Origin: Labrenzia sp. THAF82
Lineage (GTDB): Bacteria > Pseudomonadota > Alphaproteobacteria > Rhizobiales > Stappiaceae
Length of the DNA stretch: 64,000 bases
Assembly: GCF_009363435.1 (NCBI RefSeq)
Contig: NZ_CP045354.1
Coordinates: forward strand, 2,198,501-2,262,500
Direction of reading: 5' to 3'
Below, in pieces: positions 1 to 9,922 of the stretch. Below the pieces are notes generated by a model. The model saw only the letters and a list, made by a program, of their open reading frames with translations, was not told the origin of the DNA and ran no database searches. The position numbers were made by a program, and so were the translations under genes. Numbering within the stretch: position 1 is the stretch's first letter; each line of letters opens with the position of its first letter.

Positions 1-381
1 CTCGGTTGAAACCGGTGCAAGCGGGTCATCATCGGCAATCTTGTCACGGGTGAAGCCGATGGGCAGCCCATCAGGATTGAGGGGTGTCGGCTTTTGCGGC
101 AAGTACCGGAAAGTGTCCAGGTGATTGCTGTCGGAAAAGGGCGCTTGTGAGCCTGCCTGTTCAAGTGCCAGGAACCAGGCATAGGGCATGACCCTGGACC
201 CTTGCGGTGTAAACCAGAATTCCTGTTGCGCTTGTGCATCCCAGTTCTGGCAAAGGGTGATCTCACCATCGAAGGCTCCATCAAAACTTGCGGGGACACA
301 TTCTTCTGCTGATGCTGCTACTGAAAGGCTGGTTGTGGCAATTGCTACGATCAATAAGCTGAAAATCTTGAGTATTTTCAT
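1..381 (-). CDS. Secreted protein of unknown function, 3' end outside the window
   Basis: The minus strand is open from an ATG at 381 to the window edge (127 codons, no stop reached). A Shine-Dalgarno GAGGA lies 7 bases upstream. The N-terminus has a lysine-containing start, a hydrophobic stretch and an AxA-type cleavage region (about residues 1-26), so it should be exported. The mature part has two cysteines and a motif PQGSRVMPYAWFLALEQ near residues 55-72. That motif reminds me of large dihaem cytochrome c peroxidase-like proteins, but no CxxCH haem site lies in the visible part. Function is therefore left open. It is read away from the arsR group and seems to be a separate unit. Confidence 0.7.
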   Translation of the reverse strand, partial: MKILKIFSLLIVAIATTSLSVAASAEECVPASFDGAFDGEITLCQNWDAQAQQEFWFTPQGSRVMPYAWFLALEQAGSQAPFSDSNHLDTFRYLPQKPTPLNPDGLPIGFTRDKIADDDPLAPVSTE

Positions 382-727
382 TGTATCTTCCTCAATTCAA
401 CTTGGAAATACAATTAAAAGGTGTGTCAGGTTGTATAATAGAAATACTTCTTTACGTTAGGTTAGCTCGTATTTTGTGTCAATGAAATGAGACTTGTTCA
501 TTTCCTTCTGAAGTTTATTTGAATGCGAGGTTGCTTTGGCTGCTGCGGCCTTTCGCAAATAAGCCAGAGGTTGTTTTTCTCTGTGCTCGTGGTTGCCTTG
601 GCAGCAAAATCAGGTCAGCCGTCCCACGGCGGCATTTGCCGATTTTCCCAAGAAGCAAGTCGATGAAAATTCTGACCTTTGGAGTGAGGACGTTGGATTT
701 GGAGCCATTGACACTGCGATAAAAACT
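382..727. other. Intergenic region without a recognised gene
   Basis: The first 100 bases are AT-rich and should hold the promoter of the minus-strand secreted-protein gene. A 67-codon open frame at 519-722 has no ribosome binding site and atypical composition, so I do not call it. No terminator or RNA was recognised. Confidence 0.5.
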
Positions 728-751
728 ATATAACTAGAAATATAGTTATAT
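728..751. promoter_or_regulatory. Probable ArsR operator palindrome
   Basis: ATATAACTA (728-736) and TAGTTATAT (743-751) form perfect 9-bp inverted arms with a 6-base spacer. The element ends 13 bases before the arsR start codon. Position and AT-rich dyad form are typical of autoregulatory ArsR/SmtB operators; binding itself is inferred. Confidence 0.7.
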
Positions 752-764
752 TAGTGAGGTCAAC

Positions 765-1097
765 ATGGAACCGGAAGTGGCTGCACAAGGCTTTGCCGCG
801 CTGGGCTCTGAAGCCCGGCTCCAGGTGGTTTTGACGCTGGTGAAAGCAGGGCAGAGTGGTTTGAGTGTGGGGGATATTCAATCCCGCACAGGAATGGCTG
901 CATCAACCCTTGCGCATCACTTGAAGTTTCTGTCTTCCGCCGGATTGGTGTTGCAGGAAAAGGACGGGCGCACGGTGATCAATCGTGCCGCCTTTGCTCA
1001 TTTGGAGAACCTTGCCGGCTATATCCTGAAGGAATGCTGTTCTGACGAAGCCGATTGCGGTGAACCGAAAATGGCGAGGCGGGCGGCAAATGACTGA
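765..1097 (+). CDS. ArsR/SmtB-family transcriptional repressor
   Basis: This 110-residue protein is a winged helix-turn-helix regulator of the metal(loid)-responsive ArsR family, which leaves DNA when the inducer binds cysteines. The recognition-helix region TLAHHLKFLSSAGLV lies at about residues 47-61. A cysteine pair (KECCSD) and a further cysteine lie near the C-terminus, plausible As(III) ligands. A GAGG ribosome binding site precedes the ATG. The stop overlaps the start of the downstream permease by 8 bases, so the two are translationally coupled. The palindrome just upstream is the likely autoregulatory operator. Inducer (arsenite or an organoarsenical) is inferred from the permease. 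Confidence 0.88.
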   Translation: MEPEVAAQGFAALGSEARLQVVLTLVKAGQSGLSVGDIQSRTGMAASTLAHHLKFLSSAGLVLQEKDGRTVINRAAFAHLENLAGYILKECCSDEADCGEPKMARRAAND

Positions 1098-2202
1098 TGC
1101 GGCAAACAATCTTCGGACACCCCACTGCGTGGCAGAAGCAAGCTGCTGCCCGCCAAAACCCGACAACAGCAAGGCGCTGAAACCTCGCTGGACATGGAAG
1201 ACCTTCCCCGGTCGAAACTATATTCTGTCGACCTGGGCGATTGTGATCGCCGGTCCGCTTCTGGTCCTGGTGTTTGACAGCGGGCAGTTCGTTCCATTTG
1301 TCAGTTTTGCGATCTCTGCCTTTGGCGGCACGTTGCCATATATTGCCTTTGCCGCTGCGCTGATCGCGTGGCTCAAGGCTGCCGGGGCCGAAGCCTATGT
1401 TGGGCGGGCATTTGAGGGTCGTGAAGCGCAGGCAATTGTCCTTGCGGCTCTTTTCGGAGGGCTCGCACCGTTTTGCTCCTGCGAAGTCATTCCATTTATC
1501 GCCGGTTTGCTGGCGGTTGGAGCGCCGCTTTCCGCAATCATGGCGTTCTGGTTGTCATCGCCGCTGATTGACCCGCCAACACTGCTGATCACGGCCGGTG
1601 CGCTCGGATGGTCGTTCGCCATCGGAAAGGCGGTGTTTGCAGTCTCACTCGGTCTCTTTGGTGGATTTCTCGTTTCGGTGCTGTTGAAATTGGGCGTCTT
1701 TTCCAGCCCGGTGAAATCCGGTTCCATGGCGGGTGGGTGCGGTTGCGGCGCATCACCTTTGACAGGCCGTCCGGTTTGGCGGTTCTGGGGGGAGGTGGAA
1801 CGCCGGCAAAAATTTTCAGATGAGCTCAAGAACAATGCCCTTTTCCTGATCAAATGGCTTGCACTTGCCTACGTGCTTGAAGCTGCGTTGGTCGCCTATG
1901 TACCGGCCGATCTGATTGCAGGTGTCGTAGGAGGGACTGGGCTAGGCTCCATCGTGATTTCAGCGCTTGTCGGCATGCCCGCCTACCTGAACAGCTACGT
2001 TGCACCGCCATTGCTTGCCGGGTTGATGGACCAAGGTATGAGTGCGGGCGCTGCAATGGCTTTCATGATCGCAGGCGCTGTCAGTTCCATTCCGGCGATG
2101 GCGGCTGTCTGGTCGCTGGTCAAGCCGCCGGTCTTTGCAATGTATCTCGGGCTAGGATTTGTCGGAGCGGTCCTCTCGGGGCTTGTCTTTCAACTGGTTT
2201 GA
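1090..2202 (+). CDS. ArsP-like permease (DUF318 family)
   Basis: A polytopic inner-membrane protein of about 370 residues with roughly eight to ten hydrophobic segments, matching the ArsP_1/DUF318 permease family. Members studied elsewhere export trivalent organoarsenicals; others are linked to copper or zinc. Visible motifs are a cytosolic cysteine pair near the N-terminus (SCCPP), the family motif APFCSCEVIP in a membrane segment and GGCGCG in the central loop. I chose ATG 1090 over ATG 1060 because it gives the short overlap usual in coupled genes and the upstream frame lies wholly inside arsR. Co-transcription with the ArsR repressor supports a toxic-metalloid efflux role. The exact substrate is not decidable. 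Confidence 0.85.
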   Translation: MTDAANNLRTPHCVAEASCCPPKPDNSKALKPRWTWKTFPGRNYILSTWAIVIAGPLLVLVFDSGQFVPFVSFAISAFGGTLPYIAFAAALIAWLKAAGAEAYVGRAFEGREAQAIVLAALFGGLAPFCSCEVIPFIAGLLAVGAPLSAIMAFWLSSPLIDPPTLLITAGALGWSFAIGKAVFAVSLGLFGGFLVSVLLKLGVFSSPVKSGSMAGGCGCGASPLTGRPVWRFWGEVERRQKFSDELKNNALFLIKWLALAYVLEAALVAYVPADLIAGVVGGTGLGSIVISALVGMPAYLNSYVAPPLLAGLMDQGMSAGAAMAFMIAGAVSSIPAMAAVWSLVKPPVFAMYLGLGFVGAVLSGLVFQLV

Positions 2203-2209
2203 GGTTGCT

Positions 2210-3061
2210 ATGCGAACGCATGTTTCCGTTGTTGTTGAGCCGCATCAGAACGCCGCCAGGCAATTGCTTGTTCCGACCGGACTGCCAACCCCGCACCAGA
2301 TGCCATTGCACTTCGACGCATCCGGTGGTTCCTTCGCTCTGACAGGTGAAAGCACAACCGGACAGATGGCGGCTTTGGTGACACCTGATGCCGGCCAAGC
2401 AATCGAAATTCGCTATGTCTATTCTGAGGTAGGCCCGGGTTATCCGGACACGATTTTTATCCCGCATCGAAATCGCTTCACGTTGGCCGCAGAAGCGCTG
2501 GTGTTTGATGCGATCAACATCACCGAGGCACAACCGGACGGGCATGCAGCGATCCAGGCGTTGGTCAATGCGGCGGCGGAGAAATTTCGCTATGCGCACC
2601 CTAAAGTGCGGTTCAATGATGGCTGTGATGAGGTTCCCTATCTGGCATGTGGCACGACCGAGGGCTCTTGTGTTGACATCAACACCTACTTGATTGCCTC
2701 CCTGAGAGCCGCAGGTTTTGAAGCAGCCTATGTCACTGGCTATTTCTTTCCGGAAGAAAAGAACGGATGCTGCAGCGACATGCATTGTTGGGTCGTGACG
2801 CGGCATGACGGTGTTGTTCTTGAATGGGATATTGCGCATCATCTGAAGATGGAGACCCGGAACATCTGTTGTGGTCTCAATCCAAAACCAGGAGACCGGG
2901 TCGCGGTTGCCCATTCCATGGGTCTCTCATTTCCCGAACTCGGTGTAAAATGCGAAAAACTGATCGGCGAGCCTGCCTGGGTTAACCAGGAGGGGTATCT
3001 GGAAGCCGCTGAGGTAACGATCCGGCGCGAATTTGTCGGCATACAAGACGCCTTTGCATGA
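2210..3061 (+). CDS. Transglutaminase-like cysteine protease-fold protein
   Basis: About 283 residues with the bacterial transglutaminase-like layout: an N-terminal beta-rich domain, then the papain-like core. The probable triad is visible as Cys in GSCVD, His in DMHCW and Asp in EWDIAHH, in the right order and spacing. There is no signal peptide. Extra cysteines (NGCCSDMHC) near the active site are unusual. The gene starts 7 bases after the permease stop, so it probably belongs to the arsR operon. Whether it has anything to do with metalloid resistance is unknown; such proteins often work as peptidases or amidases on unusual peptides. ATG 2210 is preferred over an upstream start inside the permease gene. 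Confidence 0.75.
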   Translation: MRTHVSVVVEPHQNAARQLLVPTGLPTPHQMPLHFDASGGSFALTGESTTGQMAALVTPDAGQAIEIRYVYSEVGPGYPDTIFIPHRNRFTLAAEALVFDAINITEAQPDGHAAIQALVNAAAEKFRYAHPKVRFNDGCDEVPYLACGTTEGSCVDINTYLIASLRAAGFEAAYVTGYFFPEEKNGCCSDMHCWVVTRHDGVVLEWDIAHHLKMETRNICCGLNPKPGDRVAVAHSMGLSFPELGVKCEKLIGEPAWVNQEGYLEAAEVTIRREFVGIQDAFA

Positions 3062-3193
3062 TCGTCGCAATGTTCGCGCGCCAAAGCCTGACCAAGATCG
3101 TATTGAGATTGTTCCCGTTTGTTTGCAGCAGAAGACTTCTTGCGCCCCAGGCTTCACCCGTTAGTCTGGCCAAACAGATTGCAGGATTCTCTC

Positions 3194-4291
3194 ATGAATA
3201 TTCTTATTGTCGGGGCCGGAATTTCCGGTCTTTCCACCGCCTGGGCATTAACGAAGCGCGGTGTGTCCGTGACCCTGCTGGAGCAGGGACCCATTCCCAA
3301 TCCTTTGTCCGCCTCCGGTGATCAACACCGCATCATTCGGCGTGCATACGGCGGGCAGGGCGGTTATCAGCGCAGGATAGACGATGCCTATGCTGCCTGG
3401 GACGAGATGTGGCTCGATCTTGATGCCAAACACCTCATAGAAACAGGCTTCATGCTGCTCTCGCAGGAGCCGGGCGATGGCGGTGATGTTTATCGGCAAG
3501 GGCTAATCGACGGAGGGTATCCCTTTGAAGATTTGAGCCCAGAAGAAACGGCAGAGCGCTTTCCTTTTGTCGATCCGACAACGATCCGCTTTGGCGCCGT
3601 GAGCGCGGAAGGTGGCGTATTGCTATGCCAGAAAATCGCCGCCGATCTCAGAGACTGGTTGCGGGCGGCGGGTGCCGATTTGCGGGAGAATACCGAGGTT
3701 CATGCTGTCGACACAGAGGCAGGATCCGTGACGCTGTCTGACGGCAATGTGCTCACCGCCGACCACATCATCGTCACGGCAGGTGCCTGGACGCTGCGCC
3801 TGTTTCCAAAGCTCGCGGCCAAATTGACCACATATCGGACTGCCGTCGTTTACCTGACGCCCCCGGACGACCTGGTGCAGGCATGGTCCAAAGCGCCAAC
3901 AATTCTTGATCCTGGCGGCCCGATTGATGGCTATGTTCTGCCACCGGTGCCCGGTACAGGTCTGAAATTCGGTGCGGGAATTCACAAATACAAAGCGGGA
4001 CCTGACCAGGACCGGGTTGCCTTGGCGGGTGAAGGCGAGATTTTGCGCAATCACTTTTCGCCGCCGTTTGCGCGCATTGAGGAATACCGTGTCGACGATG
4101 TCGTCACCTGCGCCTATACCTTTACGGCAGATGAGCATTTCTTCGTGGCTTCTCAAGACAGGGCGACCGTTGTCTCAGCGTGTTCGGGGCACGGCTATAA
4201 ATTTGGTGCCGTCGTTGGGCAAAAACTGGCAGAAGGTGTTACTGAGGGCAACCTTGAGAGCGCACAGGAGTGGCTGGAAGCGCGTGATTGA
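3194..4291 (+). CDS. FAD-dependent amine oxidase (DAO family, sarcosine-oxidase-like)
   Basis: About 365 residues. The N-terminus is a clear dinucleotide-binding beta-alpha-beta unit, VGAGISGLSTAWAL, at about residues 6-19, with the acidic end LLEQG marking FAD binding. The rest fits the D-amino acid oxidase/monomeric sarcosine oxidase family, ending in a second FAD-contacting GHGYKFG segment. Such enzymes oxidise secondary or primary amines to imines with release of H2O2. The start at 3194 is chosen because it puts the Rossmann motif immediately at the N-terminus; upstream in-frame codons would add an unrelated 25 residues. It lies 132 bases after the transglutaminase-like gene and may have its own promoter. 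Substrate unknown. Confidence 0.82.
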   Translation: MNILIVGAGISGLSTAWALTKRGVSVTLLEQGPIPNPLSASGDQHRIIRRAYGGQGGYQRRIDDAYAAWDEMWLDLDAKHLIETGFMLLSQEPGDGGDVYRQGLIDGGYPFEDLSPEETAERFPFVDPTTIRFGAVSAEGGVLLCQKIAADLRDWLRAAGADLRENTEVHAVDTEAGSVTLSDGNVLTADHIIVTAGAWTLRLFPKLAAKLTTYRTAVVYLTPPDDLVQAWSKAPTILDPGGPIDGYVLPPVPGTGLKFGAGIHKYKAGPDQDRVALAGEGEILRNHFSPPFARIEEYRVDDVVTCAYTFTADEHFFVASQDRATVVSACSGHGYKFGAVVGQKLAEGVTEGNLESAQEWLEARD

Positions 4292-4755
4292 CGGCATCGC
4301 TATGCGGCGCGACGGACGACGCAATGACACCGCAGCACAGGCGTCGCATTGAGCAAAAAACTCTCGTGTGCCTGCCGAGTTTCACGTTCTCCTGAATGCA
4401 CTTTCAATGATCGCGCAAGCGTTTTCTCGTCGTTTCCATTGTCTGGATGTCGTAGATGAAGAGTGGCGGCTGAATAGCTTTGCTGGTCACATCTTTAAGT
4501 TGTTTAAAATAAAGCTTCTCGCGAAATCCAGTTGTTTCAGACGCCCTATTTGCCAGGCCATGATCCTCGACAGATTTGCCGTCTAAATAGGCTGGCGTTT
4601 GATCAGATAACACAACCGTGTTCTGGCGATTATTAAGCGTTTTAGTAAAATTTAACTATTGTAAGTATTATTTAAAGCAGTTATCGGGGAAGTAGTGGTC
4701 CTCGGTTGGAATACTCTTCTATTCAGATTTGTGGACTTGGCTCAGGGGGGAGCTC
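4292..4755. other. Intergenic region upstream of a chemoreceptor gene
   Basis: The stretch is AT-rich from about 4600 to 4680, as expected for a promoter. A 72-codon open frame (4368-4586) lacks a ribosome binding site and is not called. No convincing terminator follows the oxidase gene. I see no RNA gene or repeat. Confidence 0.5.
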
Positions 4756-6765
4756 ATGAAACCATCAGGTCAATCTAAATTTTCATGGAACGGCGCCAAG
4801 AGTTTTGGATTGCTGGGCCGGTTGCGCATTGCAATGCGGATCAATCTGCTGGTGTTGCTCACCATTCTCGCGACTGGAGCATTCGGCATCACGTATTTGG
4901 TCGGACGGACGCAGACCACGCAGTCCCTGGACACCAAGGATCAATACGCAAAGCTGTATGAACTTGTTCAAGCTGTCGAGATCGGCGCACTTCAGATGCG
5001 ACGGAGTGAAAAGGACTTCTTGCTGAGGCGCGATACCAAATATATCGGTAAATACGATGCCGCTGTTGCGAAGGTCAATTCAGCACTTACGGACATGGCT
5101 CAAATTGATGCCTCAGCTGCTGCAAAGGAAAGTGTCGCAAACCTCAAGAGAGACGTGGCCCGGCACAACGCACAATTCCACAAGGTCGCAGATCTTCATC
5201 AGACCATCGGACTGAATGAAAAGGAAGGTCTAGAGGGAGAATTGAGACAGGCCGTTCATCAGGTCGAGGAAAGGCTGAAGTCTGCTGAAATGGATGCGCT
5301 GACCGTCAAGATGTTGATGATGCGCCGTCACGAAAAGGATTTCATGCTTCGCGGCACGGAGAAATACATCGGTCGCATCGACAAGAGGCGGGAAGAGTAT
5401 GACGCTTTAATTCAGGAAGCCGCGTTGCCCGCTGACCTTACGGGCGAGCTCTCAAGCCTGATGGATGCTTATCAGAGCGGTTTCAAGGCCTATGCCGAAA
5501 TTGCAATGCTGCTCCAGCTGGAGACGAAGCAGCTTAGCCAGATCTTTGCTGACATGCAGCCGGACTTTGCAAAGATCCGGGAAGTTTCTGAAAATGGTCA
5601 GCTTGCGGCGAACGACCACTTTGCCGCGACCATGCTCAATATGGATCGGACATTTTTGATCACCGGTGCAGGCATCCTGGCTGTAGTGATTTTTCTGGGT
5701 GTTTTGATCGGTCGCAGCATCACTGCCCCCATCAATCAGTTGAACAATTCGATGAAGGCGTTGGCAGCTGGCGATGTTGAGGCGGAAGTTCCCTTTACCG
5801 GCTCAAAGACGGAAATCGGCGAAATGGCCGATACCGTGCAGATATTCAAGACGACGTCCGTTGAACGGTTCGCGCTTATGAGCGAAAGCGAAGCCGAGCA
5901 GCAGGCGAGGGCCGAGCGACAGGGGAAAGTCGACGACCTCATCGCCGACTTCCGACATACGGTTCTGGGTGTGCTTGATGCCGTCAACGCAGAAAACAGA
6001 GAAATGGAAATCTCTGCCGGCACCCTGTCGTCCATTGCGACCCAGACAACATCGCAGGCAGATAGCGTTGCCAACGCCTCGAAAGATGCCTCAACCAATG
6101 TTCAGGCGGTTGCAGTGGCGGCAGAAACCTTGTCGGAATCCATCGGTGAAATCGCACGGCAGGTCAGCCAGACCAAGAACATCGTGGTCAAGGCGACCGA
6201 TGCCACGATCGAGACTGACACAAAGATCGCTGGACTTGCGGATTCTGCGGTCAAGATCGGTGAGGTTATCCTACTGATCCAGGGGATCGCCGAACAAACC
6301 AACCTGCTTGCACTCAACGCGACCATTGAAGCTGCACGTGCTGGCGAGGCCGGTAAGGGGTTTGCCGTGGTTGCTTCGGAAGTCAAGGAACTGGCAACCC
6401 AGACAGCCAAGGCGACGGAGGCAATCTCCACGCAGATCACCGACATTCAGCGGGAGACCGAAAGTTCCGTTGACGCCATTCGCGGAATTGCCGAGACCAT
6501 GCGTGAAGTGTCCTCAGCAACTGAGGCAATTTCAGCTGCTGTTGAAGAGCAAGGAGCGTCAACCTCCGAGATCACCAACAACGTGCACTCGGCCGCCGCC
6601 GGCTCCAGCGAAGTTTCGGAGAACATTGTCGGGGTTAGACAGGCCGCTGACGAAAGTCAGGCCTCGGTAGAACGGGTGCTTTCGGCAGCCAATGGCGTGT
6701 CGGACAATTCCGAACAGCTGCGTCATGTGATCGATGAATTCCTTGGAGACGTTGCTGCGGCCTAG
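4756..6765 (+). CDS. Methyl-accepting chemotaxis protein with helical bimodular sensor
   Basis: 669 residues. Order: transmembrane helix (about 30-50), long periplasmic all-helical domain (about 51-300), second transmembrane helix (about 300-320), HAMP domain (to about 375), then the cytoplasmic signalling domain with the conserved hairpin tip [19 protein letters not shown] at about 512-530. The periplasmic part repeats the motif RR.EKDF.LR at about 82-91 and 190-199, which is the hallmark of the HBM two-module sensor. HBM receptors studied elsewhere bind small organic acids such as citrate-cycle intermediates, which would suit the tricarboxylate genes in this window, though that link is inference. 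ATG 4756 has a strong GGGGGAG site; an upstream TTG does not. Confidence 0.9.
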   Translation: MKPSGQSKFSWNGAKSFGLLGRLRIAMRINLLVLLTILATGAFGITYLVGRTQTTQSLDTKDQYAKLYELVQAVEIGALQMRRSEKDFLLRRDTKYIGKYDAAVAKVNSALTDMAQIDASAAAKESVANLKRDVARHNAQFHKVADLHQTIGLNEKEGLEGELRQAVHQVEERLKSAEMDALTVKMLMMRRHEKDFMLRGTEKYIGRIDKRREEYDALIQEAALPADLTGELSSLMDAYQSGFKAYAEIAMLLQLETKQLSQIFADMQPDFAKIREVSENGQLAANDHFAATMLNMDRTFLITGAGILAVVIFLGVLIGRSITAPINQLNNSMKALAAGDVEAEVPFTGSKTEIGEMADTVQIFKTTSVERFALMSESEAEQQARAERQGKVDDLIADFRHTVLGVLDAVNAENREMEISAGTLSSIATQTTSQADSVANASKDASTNVQAVAVAAETLSESIGEIARQVSQTKNIVVKATDATIETDTKIAGLADSAVKIGEVILLIQGIAEQTNLLALNATIEAARAGEAGKGFAVVASEVKELATQTAKATEAISTQITDIQRETESSVDAIRGIAETMREVSSATEAISAAVEEQGASTSEITNNVHSAAAGSSEVSENIVGVRQAADESQASVERVLSAANGVSDNSEQLRHVIDEFLGDVAAA

Positions 6766-7138
6766 TCGCAACGGTTCGCTCAAGAAGAGCGCGATGACTT
6801 CCAGGCCTTACCTTCGGGGGCGTGTCCAAGCCGGGATGCGCCCCCGAAGTCATTTCCGCAGTCGGGTCAGGCCCTCGCGCGTCCGTTTGCAAACGGCATT
6901 TTTCGCGATTTCCGTGGCTGAATTCGTCATGCAGATCCTGGGTGATTAGAAGGAGTGTTTTCGATCGCGCTCATCCGATCCAGCAGGACTGCCGAGAGAC
7001 GTTGCGGACCACGCACTTCAATGAAAGGCTGTTTGAACTCACAGGCGTGCTTTTTTGGAAAGCTCAGTTTCAGCTATGATTTGATCGCGAGTCGGACTTA
7101 GCCGCCGCAATTCTTATCGTCACAAGAGAGGCTTGACC
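6766..7138. other. Intergenic region with the chemoreceptor terminator
   Basis: Apart from the stem-loop at 6812-6849 and a ribosome binding site at 7125-7131, nothing was recognised. Short open frames crossing it have no start signals. Confidence 0.5.
6812..6849 (+). terminator. Stem-loop after the chemoreceptor gene
   Basis: CTTCGGGGGCG (6812-6822) pairs perfectly with CGCCCCCGAAG (6839-6849) around a 16-base loop. Only a short T-rich run (TCATTT) follows, so termination may be partial. It lies 47 bases after the stop codon. Confidence 0.6.
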
Positions 7139-7726
7139 GTGACCTTGGAAATTCGAAGCCTGACGGGTAGTGATCTGAAAGACGCCCTTGAAGCACTTGC
7201 GGATTTGCGGATTTCGGTCTTTCGGGACTGGCCTTATCTTTATGACGGCTCGCTGGAATATGAAGCTCGGTACTTGCGCCGCTATGGTGAGACTGACGGT
7301 GCTGTTATCGTCGGTGCTTATGACGGTGGTAAACTTGTTGGAGCTGCAACGGGCGAACCGCTTGGCGACGAACTCAAAGACTTCCGCGCGCCTTTGGAAG
7401 AGCGCGGCTACGATGTTTCCCGGATCTTTTATCTGGCTGAATCGGTTCTTGACCCGCACTATCGAGGTCGGGGGATCGGGCATCGCTTCTTTGATGAACG
7501 TGAAGCACATGCGCGCCGGCTCGGTTACGCAAAGGCCGTCTTCTGTGCCGTGATCCGCCCGGACGACCATCCCCTGAAACCGGCAGATTATCGCCCGCTC
7601 GATCCGTTCTGGCGTAAGCGGGGATATCAAAAACTCGATGGTATCCAGGTGACCTTTCCTTGGAAGGACCTCGGCGAAGATGGGGAAACGGAAAAACCGA
7701 TGCAGGTCTGGTTCCGCACGCTCTAG
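7139..7726 (+). CDS. GNAT-family N-acetyltransferase
   Basis: 195 residues with the GNAT fold: N-terminal strand-helix region and a central acetyl-CoA site seen as LDPHYRGRGIGHRFFDER, containing the R/Q-x-x-G-x-G/A loop. Such enzymes transfer an acetyl group to an amine of a small molecule or protein. The GTG at 7139 is preferred to the TTG at 7133, since the AGAGAGG site at 7125-7131 is 7 bases from the GTG but only 1 from the TTG. The gene stands alone between two chemoreceptor genes. Substrate not predictable. Confidence 0.82.
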   Translation: MTLEIRSLTGSDLKDALEALADLRISVFRDWPYLYDGSLEYEARYLRRYGETDGAVIVGAYDGGKLVGAATGEPLGDELKDFRAPLEERGYDVSRIFYLAESVLDPHYRGRGIGHRFFDEREAHARRLGYAKAVFCAVIRPDDHPLKPADYRPLDPFWRKRGYQKLDGIQVTFPWKDLGEDGETEKPMQVWFRTL

Positions 7727-7891
7727 GTGCCGATGCCAAACAGCGGTCCGTCAGAGCGCAGGTATCCGGATTTCAAGGACGATACCGCTGCGGCAGAGTG
7801 CCTGAGGTGCAGCGGTGCTCGCTCGGCTCAAACTGTCGTGGGAACCGCTTGCAAACTGGTCTGTCGTTGCGTGCTGAGCACCGGGAGGCAG

Positions 7892-9370
7892 TTACATGAT
7901 CGAGCGGGATGCGTCGCGAACGTTTTGGGTCGCGGCATTGATCTGTGCCGTCGCTGCGGAAATGCTCTGCATGTTGTTCGTAATGAGCTCGACGCCCTGA
8001 GCAGCTGAATGCATGTTCGACGATATGTCATTGGTGACGGTGTTCTGCTCTTCTACCGCTGTTGAGATGCTTGTTGCGATCTCACCAATCTTCCGGATCA
8101 CCGACATGATTGCTTCAATGGCATCAACTGCCTGTCCTGTCGTTTGCTGGACAGAGTTGACTTGTGCGGAAATTTCTTCCGTCGCCTTGCTGGTCTGCGA
8201 TGCAAGGCTTTTCACCTCCGATGCCACAACGGCAAACCCCTTGCCGGCTTCACCGGCCCTGGCAGCTTCGATTGTTGCATTGAGAGCCAGAAGATTGGTC
8301 TGGTCGGCAATGCCATCGATCAGTTCGATCACCGAGCCAATGGTCTTGGCATCTTCAGATAGCCCCGACATGATTTCACTGGACTGCTCCGCCTGATTGA
8401 CCGCACTTTCGGAAACCTCAAGGGCGGTTTGCACCTGGCGACTGATTTCCTGGATAGATGCAACCAGTTCTTCGGCGGCTGCTGCGACAGTCTGAACGCT
8501 GGAGGACGTCTGCTGAGACGCGGAAGCCGAGTTCGTTGCCTGCTCGGCGGCTTCCGAAATTGAGTTACCGATCTCCGAAAGATCAATATCGATTTTCTGT
8601 TGGATTTCGGCACGACGCTCGCGTTCCTGCACCTGTGCAGTAATGTCAGTTGCAAACTTCACCACCTTGAATGGACGCCCAGCCGCGTCAAGGATCGGAT
8701 TGTAAGTGGCCTGTATCCAGATTTCACGACCGCCCTTGGCAAAACGTTTGAACTCACCCGCCTTGAACTGGCCCGTGCCCAATTCTTCCCAGAAGGTCGC
8801 GTATTCGGAACTCCGGCGATAGTCCGGGTCGACGAAGATGGAATGATGCTGGCCAACAATTTCATCCAGGGTGTATCCGACAGCCCCTGTGAAATTGTCA
8901 TTTGCATCCGTGATGGTGCCGTCGAGTTCGAAGTGAATGACTGCCTGGGAGCGATTAATCGCGTCAACCTGGCCTTCAAAATCTGCACTGCGAACCTTCC
9001 GCATCGTAATGTCGGATGCGATCTTGACAACTTTCACAACTTTGCCAGCACGATTGAAGACCGGGTTGTAAGAGGCCTGTATCCAGACCTCATTGCCACC
9101 TTTGTCGTAGCGCAGAAACTCTTCTGACTTGAATTCACCCCTGGCAAGGTCTTGCCAGAAGTCGTGGTATTCCTGACTATCGGCATAGTCTGGATCAACA
9201 AACAGTCGATGGTGTTGGCCCTGAACTTCAGTCAGGGCGTATCCCATTGCGCCGAGGAAGTTCTGGTTCGCCGTCAAGATAGTGCCGTCGGGCCGGAATT
9301 CGATCATGGCCTGTGAGCGACTGAACGCGTTCAGAACAGGCTGAGCTGAGCTCCAATTGACGATCGACAT
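7892..9370 (-). CDS. Soluble chemoreceptor with tandem PAS domains
   Basis: 492 residues with no transmembrane helix. Two PAS-PAC modules follow each other (about residues 8-125 and 130-248). They share the same signposts (GQHH..FVDPDY, GGxE/N.WIQA.YNP, FKVVK or VKVVK.A.DIT), so one arose by duplication. The C-terminal half is the MCP signalling domain with the hairpin tip [19 protein letters not shown]. Proteins of this build sense redox state or small ligands in the cytoplasm. ATG 9370 is preceded by AAGGGG at good spacing; the upstream ATG at 9409 has no such site. A long AT-rich region upstream should carry its promoter. Confidence 0.88.
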   Translation of the reverse strand: MSIVNWSSAQPVLNAFSRSQAMIEFRPDGTILTANQNFLGAMGYALTEVQGQHHRLFVDPDYADSQEYHDFWQDLARGEFKSEEFLRYDKGGNEVWIQASYNPVFNRAGKVVKVVKIASDITMRKVRSADFEGQVDAINRSQAVIHFELDGTITDANDNFTGAVGYTLDEIVGQHHSIFVDPDYRRSSEYATFWEELGTGQFKAGEFKRFAKGGREIWIQATYNPILDAAGRPFKVVKFATDITAQVQERERRAEIQQKIDIDLSEIGNSISEAAEQATNSASASQQTSSSVQTVAAAAEELVASIQEISRQVQTALEVSESAVNQAEQSSEIMSGLSEDAKTIGSVIELIDGIADQTNLLALNATIEAARAGEAGKGFAVVASEVKSLASQTSKATEEISAQVNSVQQTTGQAVDAIEAIMSVIRKIGEIATSISTAVEEQNTVTNDISSNMHSAAQGVELITNNMQSISAATAQINAATQNVRDASRSIM

Positions 9371-9409
9371 GCGAATCCCCTTACGCAGATGACGTTTCAA
9401 CAATTTCAT

Positions 9410-9922
9410 TAAGACTGGAGGAAAAAAATAAAAACAAGTTAATACGCAGACTATCTTTCGCTAGATCACATGAAGCAAAATAAATTTTAGATATATAAGC
9501 GATTTTACCTAATGCAACCTTAGATTTAGTCTTAGATATATTCATTTGCTGTCATGATGACTGGCTGTTTCGAAGTTAGAATAGCCTTTGCGGGTGCCGG
9601 AGACTAAGTAAAATTGCGATAATTTCAGAATTTTCCTCTGCATCCATGATCTGATACTGGGTTGCTCGGTGTTGGGGTAAGCAGTGTCACAGAAATACAC
9701 TCTTGGAACTACCGACAAAATGCAGCACGACTTTCACATTCTTGAAAATTTGACGTCATTTTTCAATGCTTCAGCAAGATCTCTTAAAGGACGATCTGCT
9801 GAATACATGTGTTTCCGAACGCGTTGAACATGTTGTTTGTTCACGTCCATCACCGCAGGTTTGGCCCCTGACGTTCACTCAAGACCGAAACCGCGGTGAT
9901 AGATGTTCGCCTCAGCCTGGTC
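9410..9922. other. Long AT-rich intergenic region upstream of the PAS chemoreceptor
   Basis: About 510 bases between the start of the PAS receptor and the 3' end of the SIMPL-domain gene, both on the minus strand. It holds several A/T runs near 9415-9540 suited to a promoter. No gene, tRNA, repeat or clear stem-loop was found; a 65-codon frame at 9766-9963 overlaps the SIMPL gene and is not supported. Confidence 0.5.

Noticed and set aside
2120..2914. A 264-codon minus-strand frame over the transglutaminase-like gene
   Set aside because: The plus-strand protein carries the catalytic triad; the antisense frame has no ribosome site.
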